NCBI GenBank assembly: GCA_016712285.1
Contig: JADJRK010000001.1
Location: 2,976,001-3,040,000 of the forward strand
Length of the DNA: 64,000 nt
Direction of reading: 5' to 3'
Source: Planctomycetota bacterium
GTDB lineage: Bacteria; Planctomycetota; UBA8742; UBA2392
Shown: positions 1 through 9,525 of the stretch, piece after piece
Layout of the letters: every line of letters starts with the position of its first letter
Numbering within the stretch: the first letter of the stretch is position 1
The notes under the pieces: generated by a model
Seen by the model: only the letters and a program-made list of their open reading frames with translations
Told to the model about the DNA's origin: nothing
Databases searched by the model: none
Made by a program: the position numbers and the translations under genes

Positions 1-227
1 GGCGCCTTGCGTTGCAGCCCCAGCGCGTGCTGGCGCACGTCGCGGGCGCCCGCCTCGTTGAGCGTCCAGCCGGCAAGCCTGGCGATTTCCCTGTCGCGGG
101 CCTTGGCGTCGGCGGTATCGAAGACGTTGCCTACCCAGCGCTTGGCGTCGCCGGCATCGGCCTCCTTGGCCAGCACCAGCGGCGACAGAAGCGACAGAAA
201 CAACAGTGCGGCAAGGCAGCGCGGCAT
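1..227 (-). CDS. Secreted protein, N-terminal part only
   Basis: The reverse strand opens with MPRCLAALLFLSLLSPLVLA, a clear signal peptide ending in an LA cleavage site, and then about 55 charged residues (KEADAGDAKRWVGNV...) before the window edge cuts the gene. It is divergent from the ychF-like gene with about 97 bases between the two starts. The mature part is rich in Ala, Asp and Arg and looks helical. I do not recognise the family; only export from the cytoplasm is supported. Confidence 0.6.
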   Translation of the reverse strand, partial: MPRCLAALLFLSLLSPLVLAKEADAGDAKRWVGNVFDTADAKARDREIARLAGWTLNEAGARDVRQHALGLQRKA

Positions 228-324
228 CACATGCCCCAGGGGATGAAAGCGGGGTCTGCACCATGATAGTAAACCGGCGGGCCGCGCCTATAATCCCGCC
301 CCTTGGTTCTGGGTCAGGAGCATC

Positions 325-1422
325 ATGGGGTTCAAGTGCGGCATCGTCGGCCTTCCCAACGTGGGCAAGAGCACGCTGTTCAACGCCATCACGGCCAGTG
401 AGCAGGCGGCGGCGGCAAACTATCCGTTCTGCACGATCACAGCCAACACCGGCATGGTGGCGGTGCCGGACCCACGCCTCGACCGGCTGGTAGCGATTGC
501 GCACCCGCAGCGCACGGTGCCGGCGACTATGCAGTTCGTGGACATCGCGGGGCTGGTCGAAGGTGCGAGCAAGGGAGAAGGCCGCGGCAACGACTTTCTC
601 AGTGACATCCGCGATTGCGACGCCATCGCCCACGTCGTGCGCTGCTTTGTGGATGACAACATCGTGCACGTCAGCGGCAGCGTTGACCCTGAGCGCGACA
701 TCCGCGTGATCGAGATTGAGCTCGCGCTCAAGGACCTCGAAACCGTCACGCGCCGCATCGAAAAGACCGAAAAGCTCGCCCGTGGCGGCGACAAGGACGC
801 CAAGACGCTGCTTGAAGTGCTGACAAAAGTGCGCGCGCTGCTGGATGAAGGCAAGTGGGCGCGGCACGTGCAGGTTGAGGACAACCAGCAGAAGTTCCTG
901 CGCGAGCTGCAACTGCTGACGTCAAAGCCGATCCTCTACATCGCCAACGTTGCCGAGAGCGACCTGCCCGAGGGCAACGCGCTCAGCGATATCGTCAAGC
1001 GCGTGGCAGCCGACCAGGGCGCCGCCTGCATCGTCATCAGCGGCAAGATCGAGGCCGAGATCGCACTGCTGCCTGAGGCTGAGCGCAAGGATTTCCTGGA
1101 CACCCTGGGGCTCAAGAGCAGCGGCTTGGACCAGTTGATCCGCGCGGGCTACAAGCTGCTGGGCCTGCGCACCTACTTCACGGTCGGCGAGAAAGAAGTG
1201 CGCGCGTGGACGATTCACGCAGGCGACACAGCGCCGGTGGCGGCGGGCGTGATTCACAGCGACTTTGAAAAGGGCTTCATCCGCGCCGAGACCATCGCCT
1301 ACGACGACTTTGATCGACTGGGCGGCGAGAAGCAGGCCAAGGAAGCCGGCAAAATGCGCACCGAAGGTAAAGAATACGTCGTGGCCGACGGCGACGTGAT
1401 GCACTTCCGGTTCAGCGTGTAG
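325..1422 (+). CDS. ychF: YchF/Ola1-type ribosome-binding ATPase
   Basis: The 365-residue protein begins MGFKCGIVGLPNVGKSTLFN, giving the G1 loop GLPNVGKS that is typical of the Obg-related YchF family. G3 is DIAGLVEGASKGEGRGN, and the end has the TGS domain with AGDTAPVAAGVIHSDFEKGFIRAE and YVVADGDVMHFRF. Length matches the usual 363 residues. YchF is a cytosolic P-loop protein that prefers ATP over GTP, binds ribosomes and modulates stress responses. A CAGGAG ribosome site lies 5 bases before the ATG. The next gene follows after 7 bases, so the two probably share a transcript. Confidence 0.97.
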   Translation: MGFKCGIVGLPNVGKSTLFNAITASEQAAAANYPFCTITANTGMVAVPDPRLDRLVAIAHPQRTVPATMQFVDIAGLVEGASKGEGRGNDFLSDIRDCDAIAHVVRCFVDDNIVHVSGSVDPERDIRVIEIELALKDLETVTRRIEKTEKLARGGDKDAKTLLEVLTKVRALLDEGKWARHVQVEDNQQKFLRELQLLTSKPILYIANVAESDLPEGNALSDIVKRVAADQGAACIVISGKIEAEIALLPEAERKDFLDTLGLKSSGLDQLIRAGYKLLGLRTYFTVGEKEVRAWTIHAGDTAPVAAGVIHSDFEKGFIRAETIAYDDFDRLGGEKQAKEAGKMRTEGKEYVVADGDVMHFRFSV

Positions 1423-1429
1423 GGGACCC

Positions 1430-1984
1430 ATGCCGGACGAAGAGGCCAAATCCGGCGTAATCCGGTTGCGGGTCAAGGACATTGGCCAGCTTTTCAATTC
1501 GCTGGACCCTGACCCGTTCATTGAGCGCGACCTCGACGACGATGCCGTCAGCTACATTGTCTCGTGGGCGCGCGAGATACCCCACCACCTGCCGATGCGG
1601 CTTTCGGTCACGATCTCTGAGCCCAAGCACCCGGGAGACCACGAAGCGATTCTGCGGGCGGCGGTGCAGAACTATTTCGGCCAAGCCGCTGAGCTGGCGC
1701 GAAACGAGTTTCGCGAACTCATGCGGCGTGGGCGCTCCAGCCTGCTGATCGGCCTGCTGGTGCTGGCCAGCGCCATGGTTGCGGCGCATTTCGTGGGCCA
1801 GGCGCTGGACGACCGCACTTGGGGAGCGCTGATCAGCGAAGGCATCATGATCGGCGGCTGGGTGGCGATGTGGCGCCCGCTTGAGATTCTGCTGTACGAC
1901 TGGTGGCCGCTGCGCCGCAAACGTCTTGACCTTGAGCGTCTGCGCGACATGGAAGTGGCGGTGTCGGGCCCGCCTACTCCTTGA
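1430..1984 (+). CDS. Conserved-looking membrane protein, two helices
   Basis: The 184-residue protein has a soluble N-terminal half (about 1-100) rich in Asp/Glu and Arg, with the stretch VSWAREIPHHLPMRLSV. Two membrane helices follow at about 103-123 and 135-155, then a basic tail (LRRKRLDLERLRD). No signal peptide is seen, so the N-terminal half is probably cytoplasmic. It sits 7 bases downstream of the YchF gene and is likely cotranscribed with it. Its last 11 bases overlap the end of the converging gene on the other strand. I recognise no family. Confidence 0.8.
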   Translation: MPDEEAKSGVIRLRVKDIGQLFNSLDPDPFIERDLDDDAVSYIVSWAREIPHHLPMRLSVTISEPKHPGDHEAILRAAVQNYFGQAAELARNEFRELMRRGRSSLLIGLLVLASAMVAAHFVGQALDDRTWGALISEGIMIGGWVAMWRPLEILLYDWWPLRRKRLDLERLRDMEVAVSGPPTP

Positions 1985-2768
1985 GCGGCAGGGCGGTCCA
2001 CGCGGCTTCTGACAACTCGTGCGGAACGTGGGCCTTGCGCCACGCGGCTTCATCCTGCTCGAAGGTGAAGTACCAGCGCCAGACGGTCTTGGTCTGGCCC
2101 AGCGGGTGCGGCGGCAGGCTGTCGTATTGTTCGCGGCGCGCCCAGAACCCGCCCTCGGGCACCCACATCTGGTCGGTCCACAGCTCCTGCCGCTGGATGG
2201 TAAAGACGCGTTTGCCCTCGTGTTCTGCGCGGAGCAGAAACGCGGCATGCACAGGCTCTGCGCCGGGCAGCGTGAAGGTGGCCAGCAACGCATAGTCGAT
2301 GCGCCCCTCGCGGCCCAGCAGCACGGGCGTGAACCCGGCAGCGTGCGCGTCGCCGGCGTGCCACAGCAGTGACGCGTCGGGCGCCAGCTTGTCGATTAAT
2401 GCTGCCAGTGGCTCGCCCGGTTGCCAGCGTTTGCCGTGTTCCAGGATATGGTCTTCGCGCAGGTAGACGCGCGGCAGCGTGATCGACATGCCTTCAACCG
2501 TCTCGTTACTCTCGGCACCGTCGTCCGGCGCAAGCGTATGCGGGGCCGCCGGGCCAAGGCCTTCGTCGCCGATGCTGACCAGCGTGCCCGCCGGCAACTG
2601 CAGCAGCATCGACTTGACGTAGCGGGCGTCGACAAAGCGCAGCATCACCGCCTCGCGCAGGTCGCCCCACGCAGCCATCAGCACACTGAACGCGAGCAGA
2701 GAAATCAGCAGCGTCGCCCAGGAAACCTTGAGCACGCGAAGCCAGAGAGCCGTCGGCGGTTGCGCCAT
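1974..2768 (-). CDS. Membrane-anchored hypothetical protein
   Basis: The 264-residue protein has a short cytoplasmic N-terminus, one hydrophobic helix (about 15-34, SWATLLISLLAFSVLMAAW), then a long extracytoplasmic domain with many Trp and Tyr residues near its end (ELWTDQMWVPEGGFWARREQYD, split here from a longer run). It converges on and overlaps the upstream membrane-protein gene by 11 bases. No cofactor motif or recognisable family is visible. The start is the only Met preceding the membrane helix. Confidence 0.75.
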   Translation of the reverse strand: MAQPPTALWLRVLKVSWATLLISLLAFSVLMAAWGDLREAVMLRFVDARYVKSMLLQLPAGTLVSIGDEGLGPAAPHTLAPDDGAESNETVEGMSITLPRVYLREDHILEHGKRWQPGEPLAALIDKLAPDASLLWHAGDAHAAGFTPVLLGREGRIDYALLATFTLPGAEPVHAAFLLRAEHEGKRVFTIQRQELWTDQMWVPEGGFWARREQYDSLPPHPLGQTKTVWRWYFTFEQDEAAWRKAHVPHELSEAAWTALPLKE

Positions 2769-2907
2769 GGCACGAGCTTACGGGTGCGCGGGGGGCGCCG
2801 CAACGCGGCGAGCGTCCGGTAATGTTCGGGCGCGCGGACGGGAAGCTGAACAAATCTTCGAGATTCCCGTTGAACCCGTAGTGAAGTGCGGGACTAATAG
2901 TAGCGAC

Positions 2908-3288
2908 ATGGTGAAGCTGGCTTCCATCCTTGCGGCACTCTACCTCAGTATCGCGCCCGGCATGAGCGTGGCGCGGCTGCTGCACGCCGTGGAACTGTGC
3001 AGCCTGTTTGAGTCCCAGGTTCAGGTCGCGCAGAGCCACACCTGCGGCGACCATGAACCGGAGACGCCCGAACCAGAAAACCACTGCCCGTTGCAGGATG
3101 ACTTGGCCATCCAGTGCGGCGCGATGGCGCTGCCGTGCGCGCCCGCCGAAATACAAGCCGCGCCCGCCTGGCAGCTAGAGCCGGCGCTTGTCAGCCCGAA
3201 TGCGAACGTGCCGCCGCTTGCCGCCGCGCACGTCGAGCGCCCGCCGCCGAACCCTCCCTGGGTCGGCGTGACATTGCTGCTTGTCTAA
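2908..3288 (+). CDS. Small Cys-rich secreted protein preceding metal-efflux genes
   Basis: The preferred start is the ATG at 2908 (MVKLASILAALYLSIAPG...), because it begins a signal-type hydrophobic stretch; a longer in-frame start at 2728 would put 60 Arg-rich residues in front. The 126-residue product has five Cys and several His/Glu clusters (SHTCGDHEPETPEPENHC), followed by a Pro/Ala-rich C-terminus. It lies 62 bases before a TolC-CusB-CusA type operon, so a metal-binding or sensing role at the cell envelope is a reasonable inference. I know of no named family for it. Confidence 0.6.
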   Translation: MVKLASILAALYLSIAPGMSVARLLHAVELCSLFESQVQVAQSHTCGDHEPETPEPENHCPLQDDLAIQCGAMALPCAPAEIQAAPAWQLEPALVSPNANVPPLAAAHVERPPPNPPWVGVTLLLV

Positions 3289-3350
3289 ACCTGACTCCGT
3301 GAACCGGCGCATCGCGCGCCGGTGTACCTGTGTTCGTTCACGGAGATTCT

Positions 3351-4709
3351 ATGCGTCGCTTTGCCCTGTTGATCCTGTTGCTGGCCGGTTGCCAGAGCTA
3401 TGAGCCCCAGCCGCTCGATGAAGACGCGGCGCTGGCGACATGGCGCGAACGCAAGCCCGGCAACGCAGCCCAATACGCCGCGGAACTTTCCAAGCGCTCC
3501 GAAAAGCCGCGCGCGCCGTTCAATGCACAGGACGGCCTTGGGCTTGAAGAAGCCGAAGCCGTCGCACTGTTTTTCAATCCCGGCCTGCGCGTGGCGCGGC
3601 TGCGCGCCGGCGTGGAACTGGCGGCCGCCGAAGAGTCAGGCCGCTGGGAAGACCCTGAACTGTCCGTCGAGGGCGGCTGGATCATCGACAGTATCCCGAA
3701 CCCGTGGTTTCTGGCGGCGTCGATCTCGTTCACGATTCCGTTGTCGGGCCGGCCGGGCGTCGAGCAGGACTTGGCGTTTGCGCGCTATGACGTCGCCAAG
3801 CGGCAGGTGGTCGTGCAGGAATGGGAATTGCTGGTCAGCCTGCGCCGCCAGTGGCGCGAGCTTGAGCTTGCCCGCGAACATCTGGCGCTCACCAAGGGCT
3901 ATCTGCTTGAGCTTGACGCGCTGCTGGAAAAGGCGCAGCGGCTGCAGGAAGCCGGCGAAATCTCAAGCCTTGACCAGCGGCTGGTAGAGATGGAACGCGC
4001 AGCCGCGCGCGCCGAACGCTTGTCGCTGGAACAGGCCGCCGCCGAGTCCGAGTCCGCGCTGAAAGAGACGCTGGGCCTGCACCCGGACGCGCCGCTGGTG
4101 CTGGTCAGCGGGGCGCCGACCGTGACGCAGGCGGCGGCCGGCGCAGAGAAGCGGCTGCGTGCCAATCACACCGGGCTGGCGCTGCACCGCAGCGCGTACG
4201 AAACCGCCGAGCAGGAACTGAGGCTCGAGATCCGGAAGCAGTACCCGGACCTGCACATCGGCCCGGGCTATGAAATCGACGAGGGCCAGTCGCGCATCAC
4301 GCTGGGCCTCGGCATCCCGATCCCGATTATCAACCTGAACCGCGAGGGTATTGCGCGGGCGCGGGCGTCGCGGGCGGCGGCACGCGCCGAGTTCGAAGCC
4401 GAACTTGAGGGCGCGCTGCACGCGCTGGCGCAGGCGCAGCAGAAGGCGCGCCACGCCGAGCAGTTGCGGGCGCAGTTCCTGCGCGAGGTGGTGCCGCTGG
4501 CTGACCAGCAGGTCGCCGACGCCAACGCGCTGGCTGATGCCGGCGAGTTCGACGCGCTTGTGCAACTCGAGGTGCTGTCACGCCGCCACGAAACCCGGGT
4601 CAAAATTCTGGAAGTGCTGATCGCCGCGGCACAGGCGCAAGACGCAGTCGTCGCGCTGCTGGGCCCAGCGTTCAAGCCACAGCCAGACGAGCAGGAGAAA
4701 AGAGAATGA
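3351..4709 (+). CDS. TolC-family outer-membrane efflux lipoprotein
   Basis: The start at 3351 has a GGAG site 7 bases upstream and gives the lipoprotein signal MRRFALLILLLAGC with the lipid Cys at 14. The 452-residue product has the long Ala/Glu/Leu/Arg-rich helices with paired repeats typical of OEP/TolC channels, e.g. ELARIDS-like helical hairpins around 150-230 and 320-430. It would form the outer-membrane duct of the efflux complex encoded with the next two genes. It overlaps the adaptor gene by four bases (ATGA), which implies translational coupling. Confidence 0.9.
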   Translation: MRRFALLILLLAGCQSYEPQPLDEDAALATWRERKPGNAAQYAAELSKRSEKPRAPFNAQDGLGLEEAEAVALFFNPGLRVARLRAGVELAAAEESGRWEDPELSVEGGWIIDSIPNPWFLAASISFTIPLSGRPGVEQDLAFARYDVAKRQVVVQEWELLVSLRRQWRELELAREHLALTKGYLLELDALLEKAQRLQEAGEISSLDQRLVEMERAAARAERLSLEQAAAESESALKETLGLHPDAPLVLVSGAPTVTQAAAGAEKRLRANHTGLALHRSAYETAEQELRLEIRKQYPDLHIGPGYEIDEGQSRITLGLGIPIPIINLNREGIARARASRAAARAEFEAELEGALHALAQAQQKARHAEQLRAQFLREVVPLADQQVADANALADAGEFDALVQLEVLSRRHETRVKILEVLIAAAQAQDAVVALLGPAFKPQPDEQEKRE

Positions 4710-6214
4710 AAAAGCTGATCCCCATGCTGCTGTTAGCGCTCGCGGCTTGCACAAGCGAGCCCGAGCCCGCACCGCATACCGATGAAGGCGCGGCAGGCAC
4801 CGCGCCGACCAACCGCATCGACATTCCGCCAGCGGTGGTGAGCAACCTCGGCATCACATTCGCCAAGGTCGAGCGGCGCCGCGTCGAGCAGACGATTCGG
4901 CTGCCCGGCGTGTTTGAAGTACCGCCCGATGCTGAGCGCGAGTACCGGGCGCCGGTGGGCGGGCGCGTGACGCTGCTGGTGAACCAGTACGACCACATCG
5001 CCACGGGCGATGAACTGGCGCGCATCGACTCGGCGCAGTGGCGCGACCTGCAACGCGAACTCGATGCCATCGAAGCGGACCTGACCGCCCGCCAAGCCGA
5101 CGTGGTGATGGCACAGGCCGAGCGCGCCGCCGCCGAAGCCGACATTGAGGCCTACCCGCGCCGCATTGAGGCCTACCAGCCGCATCTGGATGCGCTGGAT
5201 TCGCACCGAGAGCGACTGATTGAGGCGCGCGACCTGTGGCAGACGCGCGTGCAGGAGATTGAGGACCTGATTGCCAAGGGCGCAGGCAAAGCCACCGAGC
5301 TGGCGGAAGCGCGGGCACAGCTGGCCTCGGCGCAATCGGCACTCAGCGAAGAAGCCGAGAAGCGGGCCGAGCTGGAACGCGACAGGGCCGAGATGTCATT
5401 CAGCCAGCAGGCAGCCAGCGCGCGGCTGCCGGTGCTGGTGGCGGCCGAGACATCGGCGCAGAGCCTGGCGGCGTCGGCCGAGCGCTCATTCAAGCTGAAA
5501 GTGCGGGCGACGGCGACGCTGCTGAACGTGGAGCCGGCGGCCCTGGACGACGGTGCATGGCGGGCGATCGACACAGTCGTGGTGATCGCCGGTGCGCCGG
5601 GGATCGTCATGGACCTTCCCGTGCGGCAGGGCGACACGCTGCAATCGGGCGACTCACTGTTTCATGTGATGGATGAGTCGCGCACGCGTTTTCGCGCGCG
5701 CGGCTTGCAAAGCGACCTCGGGCGCCTGAAAGACGGGCTGCCCGGGCGCGTGGTTGCGCCGGCGGGCGGCACACTGGAAGGCGCCGAGGCGGCACAGGGC
5801 ACGGTCAGCATCGCGCCGATGGCCGATGGCGACGCGCGGCTTGTCGATGTGCTGCTGACTCCGGCAACCCGGCCCGCCTGGGCGCGCCCCGGCGTCGGGG
5901 CCGAACTGGAGGTGGTGTGGGATGCCACGCAAGAGCCAGAGCTGGCGGTGCCAGCCAGGTGCATTGTGCGCGATGGGCTGGACCTGGTGTTTTTCGTGCG
6001 CGACGCGGCGGACGCCAACAAGGCGATACGCACCAAGGCCGACGTCGGGCCCAGCGACGGCCGCTGGACCGTGGTCTACAGCGGCGTGATGGAAGGCAGC
6101 GAAGTGGTGCTCGACGGGACCTACGAGCTGAAGCTCACGGGCGCGGGCAAGCCCACCGGCGTGGGCCACTTCCACGCCGACGGGACATGGCACGCCGGCG
6201 CGGAGCATGACTAG
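4706..6214 (+). CDS. RND efflux periplasmic adaptor, CusB/CzcB-like lipoprotein
   Basis: The 502-residue protein starts with a lipobox (MKKLIPMLLLALAAC). An adaptor core follows: barrel/lipoyl segments (VFEVPPDAEREYRAPVGGRV, VNQYDHIATGDELARID), a long coiled coil (about 105-265, very rich in Ala, Glu and Arg), the returning lipoyl half (VIAGAPGIVMDLPVRQGDTL), and a C-terminal beta-barrel/membrane-proximal domain. Membrane-fusion proteins of this type bridge the inner-membrane pump and the TolC duct. The gene overlaps the upstream gene by 4 bases and precedes the pump by 9 bases. The coiled coil is longer than in many CusB proteins. Confidence 0.92.
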   Translation: MKKLIPMLLLALAACTSEPEPAPHTDEGAAGTAPTNRIDIPPAVVSNLGITFAKVERRRVEQTIRLPGVFEVPPDAEREYRAPVGGRVTLLVNQYDHIATGDELARIDSAQWRDLQRELDAIEADLTARQADVVMAQAERAAAEADIEAYPRRIEAYQPHLDALDSHRERLIEARDLWQTRVQEIEDLIAKGAGKATELAEARAQLASAQSALSEEAEKRAELERDRAEMSFSQQAASARLPVLVAAETSAQSLAASAERSFKLKVRATATLLNVEPAALDDGAWRAIDTVVVIAGAPGIVMDLPVRQGDTLQSGDSLFHVMDESRTRFRARGLQSDLGRLKDGLPGRVVAPAGGTLEGAEAAQGTVSIAPMADGDARLVDVLLTPATRPAWARPGVGAELEVVWDATQEPELAVPARCIVRDGLDLVFFVRDAADANKAIRTKADVGPSDGRWTVVYSGVMEGSEVVLDGTYELKLTGAGKPTGVGHFHADGTWHAGAEHD

Positions 6215-6223
6215 GAGAGAGAC

Positions 6224-9200
6224 TTGTTCAGGTGGTTGATTGCATTTTCGCTCAAACGCTCTTCGCTGGTGCTCATGCTGGCGGGGTTGCTGATTGTCGC
6301 CGCGGGCGTCTACATCCCGCGTATTCCCGTGGACGTATTCCCCGAGTTGAACGCGCCCACCGTCACCATCCTGACCGAGTGCAAGGGTTACTCCGCCGAT
6401 GAAGTCGAGCAGTACGTGAGCTTTCCCATTGAGAGTTCGGTCAACGGTTTGCAGGGCGTGCGGCGGGTGCGTTCAAGCAGCGCGACCTCGCTCAGTATTG
6501 TCTGGGTCGAATTCGAGTTCGGCGAAGACATTTACCGGGCGCGCCAGCTTGTCGCGGAACGCCTTGACCAGGCGCGCGAAGCCCTGCCCGAGACCGTACA
6601 CGCCGAGATCGCGCCGATCGGCGGCGTGCTGGGCGAAATGATGCTGCTGAGCGTTTCGCCCGCCGATGACAGCGTCACGGCACTTGAGCTGCGCGGCTGG
6701 GCCGAGTTTGAACTGCGCAACAAGATTCTTGCGGTCGGCGGCATCAGCGAAGTGGTCGTGATCGGCGGCGAGCTGCCCGAGTACCAGGTGCACGCTGACC
6801 AAGGCCGCCTGGCGCTGTACGGGCTGACGATACAGGAAGTGGTGGAGGCGGCCCGCAAAGCCCACGCTACCGCCAGCGCGGGGTACCTGCCGAACGTGGA
6901 AGGCAAAGAGCTGCCGCTGCGGCAGGACGCGCGCGTGTTGAGCGTGGACGACATTCGCGGCACGATCATCAAGTACCACAACGGGGCACCGGTCACGATC
7001 GGCGATGTCTGTGTCACCCCAAGCGGCAGCGGCGTGAATCTTGGCGCCGCCCCGTCTCGCGGCACGGGCGCAGACGCGGGCAAGCCAGCGGTAATCGTGA
7101 CGGTCACCAAAGCCGCAGGCACCAACACGCTGGAGTTGACGCGGCAGATCGATGCGACGCTGGATGGCATCTACGACAAAGACGCCGACGGCAACCTTAC
7201 CGACACGGTCACAATTCCCTTGGGCGGCGGCCGCACCGGCAAGGTGCACCTGAACCGGCACGTGATGCGGCAAAGTGACTTCATCGGCATGGCGGTGAAC
7301 AACGTGGTCACGGTGCTGCGCGACGCGGCAATACTGGTCGCGATTCTGCTGGTGCTGTTTCTGCTGAATGTTCGTACCACCATTATCACGTTGACAGCGC
7401 TGCCGATGAGCCTGGCGATCGCGATCCTGGCACTGTGGCTCCTCGACCTGAACATCAACGTGATGACGCTGGGCGGCCTTGCAGTGGCCATTGGCGAACT
7501 GGTGGATGATGCGATCATCGACGTCGAAAACGTGTTTCGAAGACTGCGCGAAAACCGCGCATTGCCGCGGGGCGAGCGCAAATCGCACATTCGTGTGGTG
7601 TTCGATGGCAGCAACGAAATCCGCAGCAGCATCGTGTTCGCGACCATCATCATTGCCATGGTGTTCGTGCCGCTGCTGTTTCTGCAGGGGCTGGAGGGGC
7701 GCTTTTTCCGGCCGCTCGGGCTGGCCTACATCGTCAGCATCATGGCGTCGCTATTTGTGGCGGTGACCGTCACGCCCGCGCTGTGCAAGCTGCTGCTGAA
7801 GAAGCGGGAATCGGCCGAGCTGCCCGGCAGTTCCGATTCCCGGCTGCCGAGCACCGAGTCCGGCAAGCACACCGAGCGCGAATCGCCGCTGGTGCGCTTT
7901 CTGAAGCGCATCTACACGCCCATGCTGCGTGGCGCCATCAAGCTGCGTGTCGTGGTCATGCTGCTGGCGCTGGCGCTGACCGGCGGCAGCATCTGGTTTG
8001 CAAGCACCTACGGCACGCGCTTTCTGCCCGAGTTCAATGAGGGCACGTTCACGATTTTCCTGAATGCACCGCCCGGCACGTCGCTGTACGAGAGCGACCG
8101 GCTGGCCAAGGGCGTGGACCAGCGCCTCTCCGAGATCGAGGGCGTGCGGCATGTCGTGCGCCGCACCGGCCGTGCCGAGCGCGACCAGCACGCCCACGGA
8201 GTCAGTGTCAGCGAAATCGAGGTCAGCGTCGCGCCCGGCTACACCAAGCACCAAGTGCGGCGCGAAATCGACAAGGTGCTCGCGCAGATTCCCGGCATCA
8301 CCACCATGGTCGGACAGCCGATTGAGCACCGGCTCAGCCACGTGCTGTCGGGCACGCCCGCCGAAATCGCGATCGACGTGTACGGCGAAGACATGGACAC
8401 GCTGCGCAAGATTGCCTCAGAAATCGAGACCGAGCTGCAAAGCATTCCGGGCGCGCGAGACGTTGCTGCCAACCGCGAAATGATGATCGAGACCGTGCCG
8501 ATTCGCTATCGGCGCGCCGACCTGGCAGCCCACGGGTTCACGCCCGCCGACGCCGCCGAGCAGGTGGAAGCCGCGTTCCATGGCGTGATCGTGGCCGAGG
8601 TCAACCACGGGCTGCGGCGCCATGCGATGGTGGTGCGGCTTGACCCCGAGCAGCGCTTGAGCGTGGAGCAGGTGAAAGACCTGGTGCTGGTGTCGCCGCA
8701 GGGCCGGCACGTGCGGCTGCGCGAGGTGGCGGACATCGGCATCGAGATGGCCAGCGACCTGATCGCGCGCGAGAACGGCCAGCGCAAGGCGGTCATTTCG
8801 CTGAACGTGGCCGAAGGCCACAACCTCGGCCACCTGGTGGAAGAAGTGCAGCGTCGCGTGGACCCGATTGTGCGGCGCCACGGCTACTCGGTGCATTACG
8901 GCGGGCAGTTTGAAGCGCAGCAGTCGGCTTCGCGCACGCTGTACATCATGGGCGCGGGCGTTGTGGTGGCGATTCTGCTGCTGCTCTACATCGCGTTTGG
9001 TTCGTTGCGCTCGGCGTTTCTGGTGATGCTCAACCTGCCGCTGGCGCTGATCGGCGGCGTTGTTGCGATCTTTGTTGCCGAGTCACCCAACCCGCTCGCC
9101 AACCTGGCGGCGCTGTTCAGTGGCGGCAAGTACGTGGCCCCGGTCATCAGCATTGCCAGCATGGTCGGGTTTATCACCTTGTTCGGCATTGCGGTGCGCA

Positions 9201-9514
9201 ACGGCATTCTGCTGGTGGCGCACTACCGGCACTTGCAACTGGCGGGCGTGCCGATGCGCGAGGCGATTGTGCAGGGGTCAAGCGAGCGTCTGGTGCCGAT
9301 CTTGATGACCGCGCTGGCTGCGGTACTGGGCCTGGTGCCGCTGGCGCTGGCCGCGGGCGAGCCCGGCAGCGAGCTGCTGGCGCCCCTGGCGATTGTGGTG
9401 CTGGGCGGCCTGGTTTCTTCGACGATCTTGAACCTGATTGTAGTCCCCGCGGGGTACGCGTTGATCGGCCCCCGCGTGATTGAAGAGAAGTCCAAAGAAT
9501 CAGAGAACCTGTGA
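6224..9514 (+). CDS. Heavy-metal RND efflux pump, CusA/CzcA family
   Basis: The 1096-residue protein appears to use a TTG start preceded by AGGAGAG. Family signs are IPRIPVDVFPELNAPTVTI at the N-terminus, a TM4 segment with charged residues (AIGELVDDAIIDVENVFRRL), the second-half porter motif LSGTPAEIAIDVYGEDMDTL, and twelve predicted membrane helices in two halves. It is a proton-driven exporter, probably of a divalent or monovalent metal. The TM4 signature differs from the classical CzcA DFGxxVD form, so the substrate cannot be named. A roughly 35-residue Ser/Glu-rich insert (about 525-560) separates the two halves. Confidence 0.95.
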   Translation: MFRWLIAFSLKRSSLVLMLAGLLIVAAGVYIPRIPVDVFPELNAPTVTILTECKGYSADEVEQYVSFPIESSVNGLQGVRRVRSSSATSLSIVWVEFEFGEDIYRARQLVAERLDQAREALPETVHAEIAPIGGVLGEMMLLSVSPADDSVTALELRGWAEFELRNKILAVGGISEVVVIGGELPEYQVHADQGRLALYGLTIQEVVEAARKAHATASAGYLPNVEGKELPLRQDARVLSVDDIRGTIIKYHNGAPVTIGDVCVTPSGSGVNLGAAPSRGTGADAGKPAVIVTVTKAAGTNTLELTRQIDATLDGIYDKDADGNLTDTVTIPLGGGRTGKVHLNRHVMRQSDFIGMAVNNVVTVLRDAAILVAILLVLFLLNVRTTIITLTALPMSLAIAILALWLLDLNINVMTLGGLAVAIGELVDDAIIDVENVFRRLRENRALPRGERKSHIRVVFDGSNEIRSSIVFATIIIAMVFVPLLFLQGLEGRFFRPLGLAYIVSIMASLFVAVTVTPALCKLLLKKRESAELPGSSDSRLPSTESGKHTERESPLVRFLKRIYTPMLRGAIKLRVVVMLLALALTGGSIWFASTYGTRFLPEFNEGTFTIFLNAPPGTSLYESDRLAKGVDQRLSEIEGVRHVVRRTGRAERDQHAHGVSVSEIEVSVAPGYTKHQVRREIDKVLAQIPGITTMVGQPIEHRLSHVLSGTPAEIAIDVYGEDMDTLRKIASEIETELQSIPGARDVAANREMMIETVPIRYRRADLAAHGFTPADAAEQVEAAFHGVIVAEVNHGLRRHAMVVRLDPEQRLSVEQVKDLVLVSPQGRHVRLREVADIGIEMASDLIARENGQRKAVISLNVAEGHNLGHLVEEVQRRVDPIVRRHGYSVHYGGQFEAQQSASRTLYIMGAGVVVAILLLLYIAFGSLRSAFLVMLNLPLALIGGVVAIFVAESPNPLANLAALFSGGKYVAPVISIASMVGFITLFGIAVRNGILLVAHYRHLQLAGVPMREAIVQGSSERLVPILMTALAAVLGLVPLALAAGEPGSELLAPLAIVVLGGLVSSTILNLIVVPAGYALIGPRVIEEKSKESENL

Positions 9515-9525
9515 AAGGAGAAGCA